Assembly: GCF_014596745.1 (NCBI RefSeq)
Contig: NZ_JABTCF010000015.1
Coordinates: forward strand, 1-64,000
Length of the DNA: 64,000 nt
Reading direction: 5' to 3'
Origin: Maribacter aquimaris
Lineage (GTDB): Bacteria; Bacteroidota; Bacteroidia; Flavobacteriales; Flavobacteriaceae
The notes beneath the pieces were generated by a model, which ran no database searches, had not been told where the DNA came from, and was given only the letters and a program-made list of their open reading frames with translations. The position numbers and the translations under genes were made by a program. Shown here piece after piece: positions 19,885 through 32,576 of this stretch; within the stretch, counting starts at the first letter, position 1, and the number at the start of each line of letters is the position of its first letter.

Positions 19885-22800
19885 TTAAAATTTCAATGCT
19901 TCCTTACGGGCCATAATCTCATCATATTCCTCCTTGGAACCAACAATGATGTTCTCATAATCGCGCATTCCAGTACCTGCAGGTATTTTATGACCTACAA
20001 TTACATTCTCCTTCAATCCTTCAAGGGTATCGACCTTACCACTAACAGCGGCTTCGTTCAATACTTTTGTTGTCTCTTGGAATGAAGCTGCGGAGATAAA
20101 CGATTTTGTCTGCAATGAAGCCCTGGTAATTCCCTGCAAGATTGGTGTTGCGGTGGCTGCTATAGCATCCCTAGCTTCAACCAGACTCTTATCAGCCCTT
20201 TTTAGTACAGAATTTTCATCCCTTAGCTCACGTGCCGAAATAATTTGACCCGCCCTAAGATTTCCAGATTCACCAGCTTCAACAACAACTTTCTTACCGA
20301 AAATTTCATCGTTCTCCGTAATAAAGTCCGATTTATGCACCAATTGGTTTTCCAAGAAAATAGTATCCCCTGGATCTTGGATACGTACTTTTCGCATCAT
20401 CTGACGTACAACAACCTCAAAGTGCTTATCGTTGATTTTTACACCCTGGAGTCGATATACTTCCTGAACTTCATTCACCAAATATTGTTGAACCGCTGAA
20501 GGACCTTTTATCGCCAAAATATCCTCTGGGGTGATAGACCCATCGGAAAGTGGCATACCTGCACGAACATAATCATTTTCCTGAACCAATATTTGATTGG
20601 ATAATTTAACCAAGTATTTCTTGACCTCACCCAATTTGGATTCAATGATGATTTCCCTGTTACCTCTTTTGATCTTACCGAAAGAAACTACACCATCTAT
20701 CTCGGAAACTACCGCAGGATTTGATGGGTTACGGGCTTCGAACAATTCGGTTACCCTTGGAAGACCACCCGTAATATCCCCTGCTTTCGCAGATTTACGT
20801 GGAATCTTCACCAAAATCTTACCTTCTTTGATCTTATCGCCATCATCAACCATAATGTGAGATCCAACAGGTAAGTTATATGAACGTAAAACTTCGTTCT
20901 TACTGTTCATGATCAACAAGGTAGGAATAAGTTTCTTGTTCCTGGATTCAGAAATAACTTTCTCTTGGAAACCAGTCTGTTCATCAATCTCTACCTGATA
21001 GGTAACACCTTGCTCAATATTTTCATAAGCAATTTTACCTGGGAATTCAGATACGATCACACCATTATAGGGATCCCACTGACAAACAACGTCACCACTC
21101 TTGATTTTAGCACCGTTCTTTGAAAACAACTGAGAACCATAAGGAATATTATTCGTACTCAATGTAATACCTGTTTTGGCATCAACAATCTTAATTTCCG
21201 AAGTTCTAGATATTACAATATCCGAATCATTGCCTTCCGAATCTTCACCTTTTACAGTTCTTAGATCCTCAATTTCGGCAATACCATCGAATTTGGCTGT
21301 CAATTTATTATCTTCAGAGATGTTACCTGCAATACCCCCAACGTGGAAGGTTCGAAGGGTCAACTGTGTACCTGGCTCACCGATAGATTGTGCGGCAACC
21401 ACACCAACAGCCTCTCCTCTTTGAACCATTTTATTGGTAGATAGGTTTCTACCATAACATTTGGCACAAATACCTTTTTCAGCTTCACAGGTTAAGGCAG
21501 AACGAACCTCAATTTTTTCAATTGGGGATGCTTCGACTTTCTTAACATCCTCTTCCATGATTTGCTGACCTGCTTTTAAAACAATCTCATCGGTCAATGG
21601 ATTATGGACATCGTGAAGGGAAACCCTACCGAGTATCCTTTCTCCCAAGGTCTCTACAATCTCCTCATTTTTCTTCAATGGCTCAACGGTAATACCTCTC
21701 AATGTTCCACAATCTTCCGTGTTAATAATAACATCCTGGGAAACATCAACCAAACGACGCGTTAGGTAACCTGCATCTGCCGTTTTCAAGGCTGTATCCG
21801 CAAGTCCCTTACGGGCACCGTGGGTTGAGATAAAGTATTCCAAAATCGATAACCCTTCCTTAAAGTTGGAAAGAATCGGGTTTTCAATAATCTCACCACC
21901 ACCTGCTGTGGATTTTTTAGGTTTGGCCATCAAACCACGCATACCTGTCAACTGGCGAATTTGCTCTTTAGAACCCCTCGCACCGGAATCAAGCATCATA
22001 TACACAGAGTTAAACCCTTGTTGGTCTTCACGAATACGTTTCATGGCCAACTCGGTCAACATTGCATTGGTAGATGTCCAAACATCAATAACTTGGTTAT
22101 AACGCTCGTTATTTGTGATAAGTCCCATGTTATAGTTGGCCATAATGCCGTCTACCTGTACATTGGCCTCACCTATCATCGTATGTTTTTCAGGTGGTAT
22201 GATAATATCACCCAAACTGAAGGATAGTCCACCTTTAAAGGCAAACTCGTACCCCATAGTCTTGATCTTATCCAAGAAATCTGCCGTTGTAGGAACATCG
22301 GTTACGGCAAGAATACCACCGATAATGTCTCGCAACGATTTTTTATTCAATACTTCATTGATATAACCAGCTTGCTCAGGAACCTCCATATTGAACAATA
22401 CCCTACCAACGGTTGTCGGTATGATTTGATATACCAGTTCACCTTCTTCATTAAAATCCTTAGCCCTTACTTTAATTCCGGCATTAAGATTCACCATTCC
22501 TTCATTGAAGGCGATTTCAACCTCTTCTGCAGAATAGAAAGTCAACCCTTCACCTTTAATAGAAACTTCTGGTGTAGACTTCCTTTCTTTGGTCATATAA
22601 TAAAGACCCAAAACCATATCCTGTGAAGGTACCGTAATAGGTGATCCGTTTGCCGGGTTCAAGATGTTGTGGGAAGCCAACATCAACAATTGGCATTCCA
22701 GAATCGCTTCTGGGCCCAATGGTAAATGGACAGCCATTTGATCCCCATCAAAATCCGCATTAAACGCCGTACATACCAGTGGATGCAAACGAATGGCCTT

Positions 22801-24183
22801 ACCTTCTATAAGTTTTGGCTGGAACGCTTGTATACCCAATCTGTGCAATGTAGGGGCCCTGTTCAACATAACAGGGTGTCCTTTCAATACGTTTTCAAGA
22901 ATATCCCAAACTACGGGTTCTTTTTTATCTATTATTTTTTTGGCCGATTTAACGGTTTTTACAATACCCCTTTCAATCAACTTTCGAATTACGAAGGGTT
23001 TGTACAGTTCGGCAGCCATATCTTTTGGAAGACCGCATTCGAACAATCTCATTTCAGGACCTACAACAATAACAGAACGCGCCGAATAATCAACACGCTT
23101 ACCTAGTAGGTTCTGACGAAAACGACCTTGCTTTCCTTTCAAAGAATCGGAAAGGGATTTCAAAGGTCTATTCGATTCCGTTTTAACTGCAGATGCTTTT
23201 CTGGTATTATCAAAAAGGGAATCAACAGCTTCCTGAAGCATACGTTTCTCATTTCTAAGAATCACTTCGGGTGCTTTGATCTCGACCAATCGCTTCAATC
23301 GATTGTTTCTTATGATTACCCTTCTATAAAGATCATTCAAATCGGAAGTCGCAAAACGACCACCATCCAATGGCACCAAAGGACGTAATTCCGGTGGAAT
23401 AACCGGAATAACCTTCATGATCATCCACTCAGGTCTATTCTCCCTATTCTCTTGGGATTCCCTTAAGGCCTCAACCACTTGAAGTCGTTTCAGGGCTTCG
23501 GTCTTACGTTGTTTGGAAGTCTCTGTATTGGCTTTATGTCTTAATTCATATGATAACTCCTTAAGATCGATACGTGCCAATAGATCAATAAGGCATTCTG
23601 CACCCATCTTAGCAATGAACTTGTTGGGATCGCTATCTTCCAAGTATTGGTTTTCCTGTGGGATATTCTCAAGAATATTCAAATATTCCTCTTCCGTAAG
23701 GAAATCCATCTTATTGACCTCCTCACCCTCCGGGCCTTTTGCAATACCCGGCTGTATTACTACATAACGTTCGTAGTAAATGATCATATCCAATTTCTTG
23801 GAAGGCAACCCTAAAAGGTAACCGATTTTATTAGGTAACGAACGGAAGTACCAAATATGGGCAACAGGTACAACTAAATTGATATGTCCTACCCTATCCC
23901 TTCGAACCTTCTTCTCGGTAACCTCTACACCACAGCGATCACAAACGATACCACGGTAACGGATCCTCTTGTATTTACCACAAGCACATTCATAATCCTT
24001 CACAGGGCCGAAAATACGCTCACAGAAAAGACCGTCACGCTCTGGTTTGTGCGTTCTGTAGTTTATGGTTTCAGGCTTTAAAACTTCACCCCTTGACTCT
24101 GCCAAAATAGCTTCTGGAGATGCCAAACCGATTGAAATCTTATTAAACCTTTTAATTGGGTTATTATCTTTTATTCTAGCCAT
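19885..24183 (-). CDS. rpoC: DNA-directed RNA polymerase subunit beta'
   Basis: 1432 residues, typical for Bacteroidota. It carries the N-terminal zinc ribbon (Cys66, Cys68, Cys81, Cys84), the catalytic Mg-binding [12 protein letters not shown] near residue 475, the second zinc site ([13 protein letters not shown], near 898) and '[20 protein letters not shown]' in the trigger/bridge region. It lies 56 bp downstream of rpoB in the same direction. This is the catalytic subunit, holding the active-site Asp triad. Confidence 0.98.
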   Translation of the reverse strand: MARIKDNNPIKRFNKISIGLASPEAILAESRGEVLKPETINYRTHKPERDGLFCERIFGPVKDYECACGKYKRIRYRGIVCDRCGVEVTEKKVRRDRVGHINLVVPVAHIWYFRSLPNKIGYLLGLPSKKLDMIIYYERYVVIQPGIAKGPEGEEVNKMDFLTEEEYLNILENIPQENQYLEDSDPNKFIAKMGAECLIDLLARIDLKELSYELRHKANTETSKQRKTEALKRLQVVEALRESQENRENRPEWMIMKVIPVIPPELRPLVPLDGGRFATSDLNDLYRRVIIRNNRLKRLVEIKAPEVILRNEKRMLQEAVDSLFDNTRKASAVKTESNRPLKSLSDSLKGKQGRFRQNLLGKRVDYSARSVIVVGPEMRLFECGLPKDMAAELYKPFVIRKLIERGIVKTVKSAKKIIDKKEPVVWDILENVLKGHPVMLNRAPTLHRLGIQAFQPKLIEGKAIRLHPLVCTAFNADFDGDQMAVHLPLGPEAILECQLLMLASHNILNPANGSPITVPSQDMVLGLYYMTKERKSTPEVSIKGEGLTFYSAEEVEIAFNEGMVNLNAGIKVRAKDFNEEGELVYQIIPTTVGRVLFNMEVPEQAGYINEVLNKKSLRDIIGGILAVTDVPTTADFLDKIKTMGYEFAFKGGLSFSLGDIIIPPEKHTMIGEANVQVDGIMANYNMGLITNNERYNQVIDVWTSTNAMLTELAMKRIREDQQGFNSVYMMLDSGARGSKEQIRQLTGMRGLMAKPKKSTAGGGEIIENPILSNFKEGLSILEYFISTHGARKGLADTALKTADAGYLTRRLVDVSQDVIINTEDCGTLRGITVEPLKKNEEIVETLGERILGRVSLHDVHNPLTDEIVLKAGQQIMEEDVKKVEASPIEKIEVRSALTCEAEKGICAKCYGRNLSTNKMVQRGEAVGVVAAQSIGEPGTQLTLRTFHVGGIAGNISEDNKLTAKFDGIAEIEDLRTVKGEDSEGNDSDIVISRTSEIKIVDAKTGITLSTNNIPYGSQLFSKNGAKIKSGDVVCQWDPYNGVIVSEFPGKIAYENIEQGVTYQVEIDEQTGFQEKVISESRNKKLIPTLLIMNSKNEVLRSYNLPVGSHIMVDDGDKIKEGKILVKIPRKSAKAGDITGGLPRVTELFEARNPSNPAVVSEIDGVVSFGKIKRGNREIIIESKLGEVKKYLVKLSNQILVQENDYVRAGMPLSDGSITPEDILAIKGPSAVQQYLVNEVQEVYRLQGVKINDKHFEVVVRQMMRKVRIQDPGDTIFLENQLVHKSDFITENDEIFGKKVVVEAGESGNLRAGQIISARELRDENSVLKRADKSLVEARDAIAATATPILQGITRASLQTKSFISAASFQETTKVLNEAAVSGKVDTLEGLKENVIVGHKIPAGTGMRDYENIIVGSKEEYDEIMARKEALKF

Positions 24184-24239
24184 AATAAATGGTGATACTA
24201 ATTAAATGTGTTCTAAAATCCTTTATAACATAGATTTAT

Positions 24240-27200
24240 CTATTCCTCCAATCTAATGTCCAAACCTAATCCCTTAAGTTCGTGCATTAACACGTTGAAA
24301 GATTCTGGTAAACCAGGCTCTGGCATAGTCTCTCCCTTAACGATAGACTCGTAGGTTTTGGCCCTACCAATGACATCATCGGACTTCACTGTGAGTATTT
24401 CACGTAGTGTTGCTGATGCACCGTATGCTTCCAATGCCCAAACTTCCATCTCTCCAAATCGCTGACCACCAAATTGTGCTTTACCACCTAATGGTTGCTG
24501 GGTAATCAAGGAGTATGGTCCTATGGAACGTGCGTGCATCTTATCATCTACCATGTGACCCAATTTCAACATGTAGATTACCCCAACCGTAGCGGGCTGA
24601 TCAAAACGTTGTCCTGTACCACCATCATATAAGTACGTATGGCCAAATCTTGGTATTCCTGCCTCATCAGTATACGCATTGATCTCATCCAACGTTGCCC
24701 CATCAAAAATCGGTGTAGCATACTTTTTGCCTAATTTAAGTCCAGCCCAACCAAGAACTGTTTCATAAATCTGACCAATGTTCATACGGGAAGGCACCCC
24801 TAATGGATTCAATACGATATCAACTGGAGTACCATCTTCCAAGAAAGGCATGTCCTCGTGACGTACAATTCTTGAAACGATACCTTTGTTACCATGTCGA
24901 CCGGCCATTTTATCACCAACTTTAAGCTTACGCTTTTTGGCGATATATACTTTGGCCAGTTTCATGATTCCGGCTGGTAGTTCATCACCAACGGAAATCG
25001 TGAATTTATCCCTTCTCAGATTCCCTTGAAGGTCATTAAGTTTGATTTTATAGTTATGCAATAGATCGGCGACCAATACATTGGTATCCTTATCCGTAGT
25101 CCAGGTCCCTGCTACCAAATGCGCAAAATCATCCACGGAGTTCAACATCTTCATGGTATATTTCTTACCTTTTGGAAGAACTTCCTCTCCCAAATCGTTC
25201 AATACACCTTGTGATGTCTTACCATTGATCAAAGTGAATAATTTCTCAACCAAAACATCCTTAAGCTGTTGGAATTTCACTTCGTATTCCAGTTCCAAGT
25301 TTGAAATCGCTTCCTTATCCTCAGAACGCTTACGCTTATCCTTAATAGATCTTGAGAATAATTTTTTATCGATTACAACACCACGTAACGATGGGGAAGC
25401 TTTTAAGGAAGCATCCTTTACATCACCTGCCTTATCACCAAATATAGCGCGAAGTAATTTTTCTTCCGGAGTTGGATCGGACTCACCTTTAGGGGTTATC
25501 TTACCAATAAGGATATCCCCGGGCTTTACTTCGGCCCCAATACGGATCATACCGTTTTCATCAAGGTCTTTTGTAGCCTCTTCAGAAACGTTGGGAATAT
25601 CATGTGTTAGCTCCTCAGCACCTAATTTAGTATCTCTAACTTCTAAAGAATACTCATCTACGTGTATCGATGTAAAGATATCTTCCCTAACGACTTTTTC
25701 GGAAATCACAATCGCATCCTCAAAGTTATATCCTTTCCAAGGCATAAAGGCAACGGTAAGGTTTCTACCCAGTGCCAACTCCCCTTTTTCAGTAGCGTAG
25801 CCTTCACAGAGAACCTGTCCCTTTTTGACCCTATCGCCTCTTTTAACGATTGGCTTCAAGTTGATACTTGTACCTTGGTTGGTTTTTCTAAACTTAACCA
25901 AGTTATACGTTTTATCATCATCATCAAAGCTGATCAATCTTTCGCTTTCCGATCGATCATACTTGATCGTTATTTTCTGTGCGTCAACATATTCTATAAC
26001 ACCATCACCTTCGGCATTGATCAACACCCTTGAATCGGAAGCCACCTGTCTTTCAAGACCGGTACCTACAATCGGGGATTGGGGTTTCAATAACGGTACT
26101 GCCTGACGCATCATGTTCGATCCCATCAATGCCCTGTTCGCATCATCATGTTCCAAGAAAGGAATTAGTGATGCAGAAATAGATGCAATTTGATTGGGAG
26201 CAACATCCGTATAATTAATTTCACCTGGATCCACGACCGGGAAATCACCTTCTTCACGTGCAATAACCTTTTCAGAAGTTATCTGACCGTTTTCGTCCAA
26301 TGGAATGTTAGCCTGTGCTATTTTCATTCCCTCTTCCTCTTCTGCACTTAAGTAAATGAATTCTTCCGTATTTACCTTGGCATTATCCACCTTACGATAC
26401 GGAGTTTCCAAGAAGCCCATTGGGTTAACTTTAGAGAATACCGCCAATGAAGATATCAAACCAATATTCGGACCTTCAGGAGTTTCAATAGGACATAACC
26501 TACCATAGTGTGTATAATGGACATCACGTACCTCAAAACCAGCACGCTCTCTTGAAAGTCCACCTGGCCCTAGGGCCGACAATCTACGTTTGTGCGTAAT
26601 CTCTGCCAATGGATTCGTTTGATCCATAAACTGGGACAACTGGTTCGTACCAAAGAAGGAATTAATTACAGAAGACAACGTCTTTGCATTAATCAAATCT
26701 ATTGGGGTAAACACCTCGTTATCACGAACGTTCATACGTTCACGAATAGTTCGGGCCATACGGGCAAGACCTACACCAAATTGTGAAGACAATTGTTCAC
26801 CCACAGTACGAACACGACGGTTCGAAAGGTGATCAATATCATCGATCTCAGCCTTAGAGTTGATCAACTCGATCAAATACTTGATAATTGTAATGATATC
26901 TTCCTTGGTCAAGACCTGCTTGTCCATTCCAATATCCAATTGTAATTTCTTGTTCATCCTATAACGACCAACCTCCCCTAGGTTGTACCGTTGATCTGAG
27001 AAGAACAGTTTGTCAATGATACCACGAGCCGTTTCCTCATCGGGCGGCTCAGCATTACGTAATTGACGGTATATATGTTCTACAGCCTCTTTTTCCGAGT
27101 TTGTAGGATCTTTTTGTAATGTATTATGGATTATGGCATAATCGGACTGTGCATTGTTCTCTTTATGCAAAAGAATAGTCTTCACATCCGCTTCCAAAAT

Positions 27201-28049
27201 TTCTTCGATATGGTCTTTTTCCAAGACGGTATCACGATCTAGTATAATTTCGTTTCTTTCGATAGACACAACTTCACCAGTATCCTCATCTACGAAATCC
27301 TCATGCCATGTGTTCAAAACCCTTGCAGCCAATTTACGCCCCAAGACCTTTTTCAATCCTGCCTTTGAAACTTTCACCTCTTCCGAAAGGTCGAATATCT
27401 CAAGAATATCCTTATCACTTTCAAATCCAATGGCTCTGAACAAAGTAGTTACAGGTAATTTTTTCTTTCTATCGATATAGGCGTACATAACACCATTGAT
27501 ATCGGTAGCAAATTCTATCCAGGATCCTTTAAATGGAATTACCCTTGCCGAGTACAATTTAGTACCATTGGCATGGAATGATTGCCCAAAGAATACACCT
27601 GGTGAACGGTGTAATTGCGAAACAACAACACGTTCTGCCCCGTTGATAACAAAAGTACCACTTGGCGTCATATAAGGAATCGTACCCAAGTACACATCCT
27701 GTACGATGGTCTCGAAATCCTCATGTTCGGGATCAGTACAATATAATTTCAATCTAGCTTTTAAAGGCACACTATGGGTAAGACCACGCTCTATACATTC
27801 TTGGATGGAATATCGCGGCGGATCTATGAAATAATCAAGAAATTCCAACACAAACTGGTTACGCGTGTCTGTTATTGGAAAGTTTTCCATGAAGGTATTA
27901 TACAATCCTTCATTGCCCCTTTCGTCAGATTTAGTTTCAAGTTGAAAGAAATCTTGAAATGATTTAATCTGAATGTCCAAGAAATCCGGATATGCCGGCG
28001 TGTTCTTAGCGGATGCAAAATTTATTCTCTCAGTCTGATTTGTGAACAT
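24240..28049 (-). CDS. rpoB: DNA-directed RNA polymerase subunit beta
   Basis: 1269 residues. The rifampicin-binding region (about residues 470-515) reads [30 protein letters not shown] with a short gap here for brevity. The residues equivalent to E. coli Asp516, His526 and Ser531 are all wild type, so no resistance substitution is seen. Other landmarks are '[15 protein letters not shown]', '[15 protein letters not shown]' and the C-terminal '[24 protein letters not shown]'. It is separated from rplL by 130 bp containing a terminator-like hairpin, which may set polymerase expression below that of the ribosomal proteins. Confidence 0.98.
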   Translation of the reverse strand: MFTNQTERINFASAKNTPAYPDFLDIQIKSFQDFFQLETKSDERGNEGLYNTFMENFPITDTRNQFVLEFLDYFIDPPRYSIQECIERGLTHSVPLKARLKLYCTDPEHEDFETIVQDVYLGTIPYMTPSGTFVINGAERVVVSQLHRSPGVFFGQSFHANGTKLYSARVIPFKGSWIEFATDINGVMYAYIDRKKKLPVTTLFRAIGFESDKDILEIFDLSEEVKVSKAGLKKVLGRKLAARVLNTWHEDFVDEDTGEVVSIERNEIILDRDTVLEKDHIEEILEADVKTILLHKENNAQSDYAIIHNTLQKDPTNSEKEAVEHIYRQLRNAEPPDEETARGIIDKLFFSDQRYNLGEVGRYRMNKKLQLDIGMDKQVLTKEDIITIIKYLIELINSKAEIDDIDHLSNRRVRTVGEQLSSQFGVGLARMARTIRERMNVRDNEVFTPIDLINAKTLSSVINSFFGTNQLSQFMDQTNPLAEITHKRRLSALGPGGLSRERAGFEVRDVHYTHYGRLCPIETPEGPNIGLISSLAVFSKVNPMGFLETPYRKVDNAKVNTEEFIYLSAEEEEGMKIAQANIPLDENGQITSEKVIAREEGDFPVVDPGEINYTDVAPNQIASISASLIPFLEHDDANRALMGSNMMRQAVPLLKPQSPIVGTGLERQVASDSRVLINAEGDGVIEYVDAQKITIKYDRSESERLISFDDDDKTYNLVKFRKTNQGTSINLKPIVKRGDRVKKGQVLCEGYATEKGELALGRNLTVAFMPWKGYNFEDAIVISEKVVREDIFTSIHVDEYSLEVRDTKLGAEELTHDIPNVSEEATKDLDENGMIRIGAEVKPGDILIGKITPKGESDPTPEEKLLRAIFGDKAGDVKDASLKASPSLRGVVIDKKLFSRSIKDKRKRSEDKEAISNLELEYEVKFQQLKDVLVEKLFTLINGKTSQGVLNDLGEEVLPKGKKYTMKMLNSVDDFAHLVAGTWTTDKDTNVLVADLLHNYKIKLNDLQGNLRRDKFTISVGDELPAGIMKLAKVYIAKKRKLKVGDKMAGRHGNKGIVSRIVRHEDMPFLEDGTPVDIVLNPLGVPSRMNIGQIYETVLGWAGLKLGKKYATPIFDGATLDEINAYTDEAGIPRFGHTYLYDGGTGQRFDQPATVGVIYMLKLGHMVDDKMHARSIGPYSLITQQPLGGKAQFGGQRFGEMEVWALEAYGASATLREILTVKSDDVIGRAKTYESIVKGETMPEPGLPESFNVLMHELKGLGLDIRLEE

Positions 28050-28114
28050 CTATGGACAAAATTTTGATCATGAATACTAATGGGTCGTATATGACTTCAT
28101 ATACTTAATGCATA

Positions 28115-28157
28115 AAAAGGCTTAGGTCTGACCGCAAATTGTGGTAAGACCTAAACC
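28115..28157 (-). terminator. Terminator-like attenuator between rplL and rpoB
   Basis: On the minus strand an 11-bp stem (28157-28147 with 28129-28119, one G-U pair) with a 17-nt loop is followed by TTTTTATG. It lies about 20 nt after the rplL stop codon. rpoB has no obvious promoter of its own, so partial termination here is likely. Confidence 0.7.
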
Positions 28158-28179
28158 CAAACTGTTATGGTAGTAGCGA

Positions 28180-28560
28180 CTATTTAAGCTCAACTTCTGC
28201 TCCTGCTTCTTCCAATGATTTTTTAATACCTTCAGCTTCGTCTTTAGAAACACCTTCTTTAACTGCTTTTGGTGCGCTATCAACAATATCCTTAGCATCT
28301 TTCAATCCTAAACCGGTCAATTCCTTAACCAATTTTACAACTGCCAATTTAGAGGCACCGGCTGCTTTCAATATTACATCGAATTCTGTTTGTTCCTCAA
28401 CAGCTTCACCGCCTTCAGCAGCTCCACCACCTGCGGCAACAGCAACAGCAGCAGCTGCTGGCTCGATACCGTATTCTTCTTTTAATATATCAGCCAACTC
28501 ATTAACCTCTTTTACGGTCAAGTTAACCAATTGTTCTGCGAAATCTTTCAAATCTGCCAT
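28180..28560 (-). CDS. rplL: 50S ribosomal protein bL12 (L7/L12)
   Basis: 126 residues. It has an N-terminal dimerisation helix ([22 protein letters not shown]), an Ala/Gly-rich hinge ([18 protein letters not shown], about residues 35-52) and the C-terminal factor-binding domain ([27 protein letters not shown]). It forms the ribosomal stalk that recruits EF-Tu, EF-G and release factors. It follows rplJ by 48 bp, the usual stalk pair. Confidence 0.97.
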   Translation of the reverse strand: MADLKDFAEQLVNLTVKEVNELADILKEEYGIEPAAAAVAVAAGGGAAEGGEAVEEQTEFDVILKAAGASKLAVVKLVKELTGLGLKDAKDIVDSAPKAVKEGVSKDEAEGIKKSLEEAGAEVELK

Positions 28561-28608
28561 TTTTCTATCGTTTAATAAAATTTTAAAATATAATTGTTTA
28601 AGTGCGTA

Positions 28609-29127
28609 CTACTCCCTTTCTGATAATGTCTTTAGGATACCAGCAAGTTTTCCACCACCGGATTTAAGACCAGAAATAACATTCTTGGCTGGTGATTGCA
28701 ACAAGCCAATAATTTCCCCGATCATCTCTTCCCTTGATTTTATACTTACCAAAGCATCCAATTTGTCATCACCAACAAATATGGCTTCCTCTACGAAAGC
28801 TCCTTTCAACAAAGGCTTATCAGACTTTTTTCTAAAGGTCTTAATAAGTTTTGCCGGTCCGTTTCCTGCCTCGGAGAACATCAATGAAGTGTTTCCCTTT
28901 AGAACTTCAGGAAGTTCACCGAAATCTTTATCGGAAGCTTCCATCGCCTTGGCAAGAAGTGTGTTTTTAACTACCGCAAGTTTAATATTGGCCTTAAAAC
29001 ACGCTCTTCTTAAATTTGAAGTTGTGGTCGCATCCAATCCCGAAATATCAGCTAAATAAATAGTTGAATTTTCAGCTAACTGGGCAGTTAAATCTTCTAT
29101 AACGTTTAATTTCTCTTCTCTTGTCAT
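28609..29127 (-). CDS. rplJ: 50S ribosomal protein uL10
   Basis: 172 residues, usual length. The N-terminal rRNA-binding part (MTREEKLNVIEDLTAQLAEN...LRRACFKANIKLAVVKNTLLAKAM) and the C-terminal helix that carries the bL12 dimers are both present. It lies 26 bp after rplA. This gap is too short for the L10 leader RNA seen in other bacteria, so autoregulation, if any, must act elsewhere. Confidence 0.96.
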   Translation of the reverse strand: MTREEKLNVIEDLTAQLAENSTIYLADISGLDATTTSNLRRACFKANIKLAVVKNTLLAKAMEASDKDFGELPEVLKGNTSLMFSEAGNGPAKLIKTFRKKSDKPLLKGAFVEEAIFVGDDKLDALVSIKSREEMIGEIIGLLQSPAKNVISGLKSGGGKLAGILKTLSERE

Positions 29128-29153
29128 AATTAAAATTTTAGACTACCAGTTAC

Positions 29154-29843
29154 TTAAACCGTTTTTGGATCCAATTGAACACTTGGGCTCATGGTGCTTG
29201 ACATGAAAATACTTTTCATGTAAACCCCTTTGGATGCAGAAGGCTTCAATTTATTCAAGGTATCCAATAACTCTTGGGCGTTTTCCGCAATTTTATCCAC
29301 TGAGAAGGAAGCCTTTCCAATAGCAGCATGCACAATACCCGTCTTATCAACCTTGAAATCAATCTTACCGGCCTTCACCTCTGTTACCGCCTTGGCAACA
29401 TCCATAGTAACCGTACCTGTCTTTGGGTTAGGCATTAATCCCCTTGGTCCTAAAACACGTCCTAAAGGTCCTAATTTACCCATTACGCTTGGCATGGTGA
29501 TGATAACATCAACATCGGTCCAACCGCTTTTTATTTTTTCCAAATATTCATCCAACCCAACGTAATCAGCTCCAGCTTCTTTAGCCTCTGCTTCTTTATC
29601 AGGTGTAACCAAAGCCAAAACCTTGACATCTTTTCCTGTACCATGTGGTAGGGTAACTACCCCACGAACCATTTGATTTGCCTTTCTAGGATCTACCCCT
29701 AAACGAACTGCAAGATCAATAGATGCATCGAACTTTGTACTGGTTATTTCTTTTATTAAAGCCGAACCCTCTTCCACTGAGTATAATTTATCTTTCTCAA
29801 TTTTAGAATGGGCTTCTTTTTGCTTCTTTGTTAACTTTGCCAT
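29154..29843 (-). CDS. rplA: 50S ribosomal protein uL1
   Basis: 229 residues with the typical L1 motifs '[23 protein letters not shown]', '[18 protein letters not shown]' and '[16 protein letters not shown]'. It binds 23S rRNA at the L1 stalk and helps release deacylated tRNA. It follows rplK by 18 bp. Confidence 0.97.
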   Translation of the reverse strand: MAKLTKKQKEAHSKIEKDKLYSVEEGSALIKEITSTKFDASIDLAVRLGVDPRKANQMVRGVVTLPHGTGKDVKVLALVTPDKEAEAKEAGADYVGLDEYLEKIKSGWTDVDVIITMPSVMGKLGPLGRVLGPRGLMPNPKTGTVTMDVAKAVTEVKAGKIDFKVDKTGIVHAAIGKASFSVDKIAENAQELLDTLNKLKPSASKGVYMKSIFMSSTMSPSVQLDPKTV

Positions 29844-29861
29844 TTAATTGCTTTTAAGAAT

Positions 29862-30299
29862 TTAAAAAGGTCTTGTACCTGATACCTTTAGACCCATAGA
29901 CCTAGCTGTTCCTGCAATCATGCTCATCGCTGATTCTACAGTAAACGCGTTTAGATCCACCATTTTGTCTTCTGCTATCACCTTGACTTGATCCCAGGAA
30001 ACACTTCCTGATTTGACTCTGTTAGGTTCGCCAGATCCCTTCTTAATCTTAGCCGCTTCCAAAAGCTGAACTGCCGCTGGTGGTGTTTTAACGATAAAGT
30101 CAAAAGACTTATCTTTATATACCGTGATAACAACTGGTAATACTTTACCTGGTTTATCCTGTGTACGCGCGTTGAACTGCTTACAGAATTCCATGATGTT
30201 AACACCGGCAGCACCTAAGGCGGGTCCAACCGGTGGCGACGGATTCGCTGCACCTCCCCTAACTTGTAGTTTAACTACTTTACCTACTTCTTTTGCCAT
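29862..30299 (-). CDS. rplK: 50S ribosomal protein uL11
   Basis: 145 residues. It has the conserved N-terminus ([28 protein letters not shown]) with the Pro-rich linker that contacts the GTPase centre, and '[23 protein letters not shown]'. It lies downstream of nusG in the standard order nusG-rplK-rplA. Confidence 0.97.
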   Translation of the reverse strand: MAKEVGKVVKLQVRGGAANPSPPVGPALGAAGVNIMEFCKQFNARTQDKPGKVLPVVITVYKDKSFDFIVKTPPAAVQLLEAAKIKKGSGEPNRVKSGSVSWDQVKVIAEDKMVDLNAFTVESAMSMIAGTARSMGLKVSGTRPF

Positions 30300-30368
30300 T
30301 GTTTAAAATTAAATTGAAAGTGTGTCTTATAGGAAGCAACACAACTTTTAAATATGTAACAAAAATTT

Positions 30369-30920
30369 TTAAATCTTCTCTACTTGCATATAACTTAATT
30401 CCAATGGTGTTTTTCTTCCGAAAATCTTAACCATTACCTCAAGCTTACGTTTTTCTTCATTGATTTTCTCAACAGTACCGTTGAACCCATTAAAAGGCCC
30501 ATCAATAACCTTGACAGTTTCCCCGTGGATAAATGGTATAGCCACACTATCCGTATTAACCGCCAATTCATCTACTTTTCCTAACATTCGATTGACTTCC
30601 GTTTTCCTCAAAGGAACCGGGTCACCACCTTTTGTTTCTCCTAAAAAACCAATTACATTGGTAATCGAACGTATAATATGGATCATTTCACCTCCTAAAT
30701 TGGCTTTGACCATAATATACCCCGGAAAATAAACCCTTTCTTTGTTTATCTTCTTACCATTTCTTATCTGGACCACCTTTTCCGTAGGCACCAAAACCTC
30801 TTCTAAGTAATCAGAAAAACCAAGTCTGGCAACTTCACTTTCAATGTAGCCCTTGATTTTATTCTCCTGACCACTGACCGCCCTTACCACATACCATTTC
30901 TTTTCCAATACTTCTGACAT
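30369..30920 (-). CDS. nusG: Transcription termination/antitermination factor NusG
   Basis: 183 residues. The NGN domain (KKWYVVRAVSGQENKIKGYIESE..., 'RVYFPGYIMVKANL') is at about 8-110. The C-terminal KOW domain ('GETVKVIDGPFNGFNGTVEKINEEKRKLEVMVKIFGR') is at about 130-183. NusG binds RNA polymerase and couples it to ribosomes or Rho. It lies 10 bp after secE. Confidence 0.97.
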   Translation of the reverse strand: MSEVLEKKWYVVRAVSGQENKIKGYIESEVARLGFSDYLEEVLVPTEKVVQIRNGKKINKERVYFPGYIMVKANLGGEMIHIIRSITNVIGFLGETKGGDPVPLRKTEVNRMLGKVDELAVNTDSVAIPFIHGETVKVIDGPFNGFNGTVEKINEEKRKLEVMVKIFGRKTPLELSYMQVEKI

Positions 30921-30930
30921 AAGGCTAGAC

Positions 30931-31119
30931 TTAATTTAAAATGTTCGTAAAATAAAGCTTGATCAATTTACTGAAGACAGAATCCACTCCCCATGTAGCC
31001 AAAGCGAACAAAACAGAAAAAACTGCCACTACTACCATAAGATTAGATGATTCCGCTTTTGAAGGCAAGGTAACATTGTGCCTTAATTCTTCAATTGATT
31101 CCTTTATATACGTCAACAT
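30931..31119 (-). CDS. secE: Preprotein translocase subunit SecE
   Basis: 62 residues, the short single-span form. It has an amphipathic N-terminus (MLTYIKESIEELRHNVTLPSKAE) followed by one membrane segment (SNLMVVVAVFSVLFALATWGVDSVF). It clamps SecY in the inner membrane. It lies directly upstream of nusG and downstream of tRNA-Trp, as expected. Confidence 0.93.
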   Translation of the reverse strand: MLTYIKESIEELRHNVTLPSKAESSNLMVVVAVFSVLFALATWGVDSVFSKLIKLYFTNILN

Positions 31120-31191
31120 TTGATATATTCTTTAAATTAAACAGAAAGAAACCCTTAACGCAATGGTCATCAGATTCCTATCTAATTCCTG

Positions 31192-31264
31192 CACGGGAGG
31201 AGAGACTCGAACTCCCGACACCTGGTTTTGGAGACCAGTGCTCTACCAACTGAGCTACACCCGT
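31192..31264 (-). tRNA. tRNA-Trp (anticodon CCA)
   Basis: A 73-nt cloverleaf read on the minus strand. The anticodon stem CTGGT/ACCAG encloses the loop CTCCAAA. The T arm is GGGAG-TTCGAGT-CTCTC. The acceptor stem has one T-T mismatch at pair 6-67. CCA is not encoded. It lies between tuf and secE. Confidence 0.93.
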
Positions 31265-31269
31265 TTATA

Positions 31270-31316
31270 TTTACATTGAAAGGTATCCCGCTAGAGCGGG
31301 ACACCTTATATGTAAA
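31270..31316 (-). other. Long hairpin between tuf and tRNA-Trp
   Basis: Nested arms TTTACAT, AAGGT and TCCCGCT pair with AGCGGGA, ACCTT and ATGTAAA around a 2-nt loop, with a few bulges. No U-run follows it on the minus strand. It therefore looks more like an RNA processing or mRNA 3'-end protecting structure than a terminator. Confidence 0.7.
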
Positions 31317-31331
31317 CTAGTATTCTAAGAT

Positions 31332-32519
31332 TTAATCTATAATCTTGGTTACCTGACCGGCACCAACTGTTCTACCACCTTCACGGATAGCGAAACGTAA
31401 TCCTTCACTCAAAGCGATAGGTTGAATCAAATCAACAGTTATCGTTAAGTTATCACCAGGCATAACCATTTCAACACCACTAGGAAGACTAATGTTACCA
31501 GTAACATCGGTAGTTCTTACATAGAATTGTGGACGATAGTTATTATGGAATGGTGTGTGACGACCACCTTCTTCTTTTTTAAGGATATAAACCTCTGCCT
31601 CAAATTTAGCATGTGGCTTAACAGAACCTGGCTTACAAATTACCATACCTCTGCTTATCTGAGCTTTTTCAATACCTCTTAACAAGATACCAACGTTATC
31701 ACCAGCTTCACCTCTATCCAATATTTTACGGAACATTTCAACACCAGTAATGGTAGAAGACAATTTCTCTGCACCCATACCAATGATATCAACTGCATCT
31801 CCAGTATTGGCAACACCAGTTTCGATACGACCTGTAGCAACAGTTCCACGACCAGTAATAGTGAATACATCCTCAACAGGCATTAAGAAATCCTTCTCAA
31901 CATCCCTTTTTGGCAACTCGATCCATGAATCAACAGCATCCATCAATTCCATAACGGTATCAACCCATTTTTGCTCACCGTTAAGTGCACCAAGGGCAGA
32001 TCCTGAAATAACAGGTCCATTATCACCATCATACTCATAAAAAGAAAGCAATTCCCTTACTTCCATCTCAACAAGCTCCAAAAGCTCCTCATCATCAACC
32101 ATGTCAACTTTGTTCAAGAAAACAACCATTCTAGGAATACCTACCTGACGACCTAAAAGGATGTGCTCACGAGTTTGTGGCATTGGACCATCTGTTGCAG
32201 CAACAACCAAGATAGCACCATCCATCTGAGCAGCACCAGTTACCATGTTCTTTACGTAATCCGCGTGACCAGGACAGTCAACGTGCGCGTAGTGACGGTT
32301 TGCTGTTTGGTACTCAACGTGAGAAGTATTAATGGTTATACCCCTTTCTTTTTCTTCAGGAGCGTTATCGATAGAATCGAAACTTCTCAATTCAGAAAGT
32401 CCTGCATTTGCCAATACCGTAGTAATAGCAGCAGTTAATGTAGTTTTACCGTGATCCACGTGTCCAATAGTGCCTATATTTAAGTGCGGTTTGGAACGAT
32501 CGAAAGTTTCCTTTGCCAT
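31332..32519 (-). CDS. tuf: Elongation factor Tu
   Basis: 395 residues. It delivers aminoacyl-tRNA to the ribosome. G1 is GHVDHGKTT (about 18-26), G3 is [10 protein letters not shown]4 is NKVDMVDD, and the family signature '[17 protein letters not shown]' is present. Domains II and III are complete (end '[17 protein letters not shown]'). It sits between four upstream tRNA genes and tRNA-Trp. It is the only tuf gene in the window. Confidence 0.98.
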   Translation of the reverse strand: MAKETFDRSKPHLNIGTIGHVDHGKTTLTAAITTVLANAGLSELRSFDSIDNAPEEKERGITINTSHVEYQTANRHYAHVDCPGHADYVKNMVTGAAQMDGAILVVAATDGPMPQTREHILLGRQVGIPRMVVFLNKVDMVDDEELLELVEMEVRELLSFYEYDGDNGPVISGSALGALNGEQKWVDTVMELMDAVDSWIELPKRDVEKDFLMPVEDVFTITGRGTVATGRIETGVANTGDAVDIIGMGAEKLSSTITGVEMFRKILDRGEAGDNVGILLRGIEKAQISRGMVICKPGSVKPHAKFEAEVYILKKEEGGRHTPFHNNYRPQFYVRTTDVTGNISLPSGVEMVMPGDNLTITVDLIQPIALSEGLRFAIREGGRTVGAGQVTKIID

Positions 32520-32576
32520 TTTAAATGAATTTTAATCTTAGTTTATATATTAGTGTACAATTATATGCCTTAATTG

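Noticed and set aside
26500-26650. Rifampicin-resistance substitutions in rpoB
   Set aside because: The positions equivalent to Asp516, His526 and Ser531 of E. coli are unchanged.
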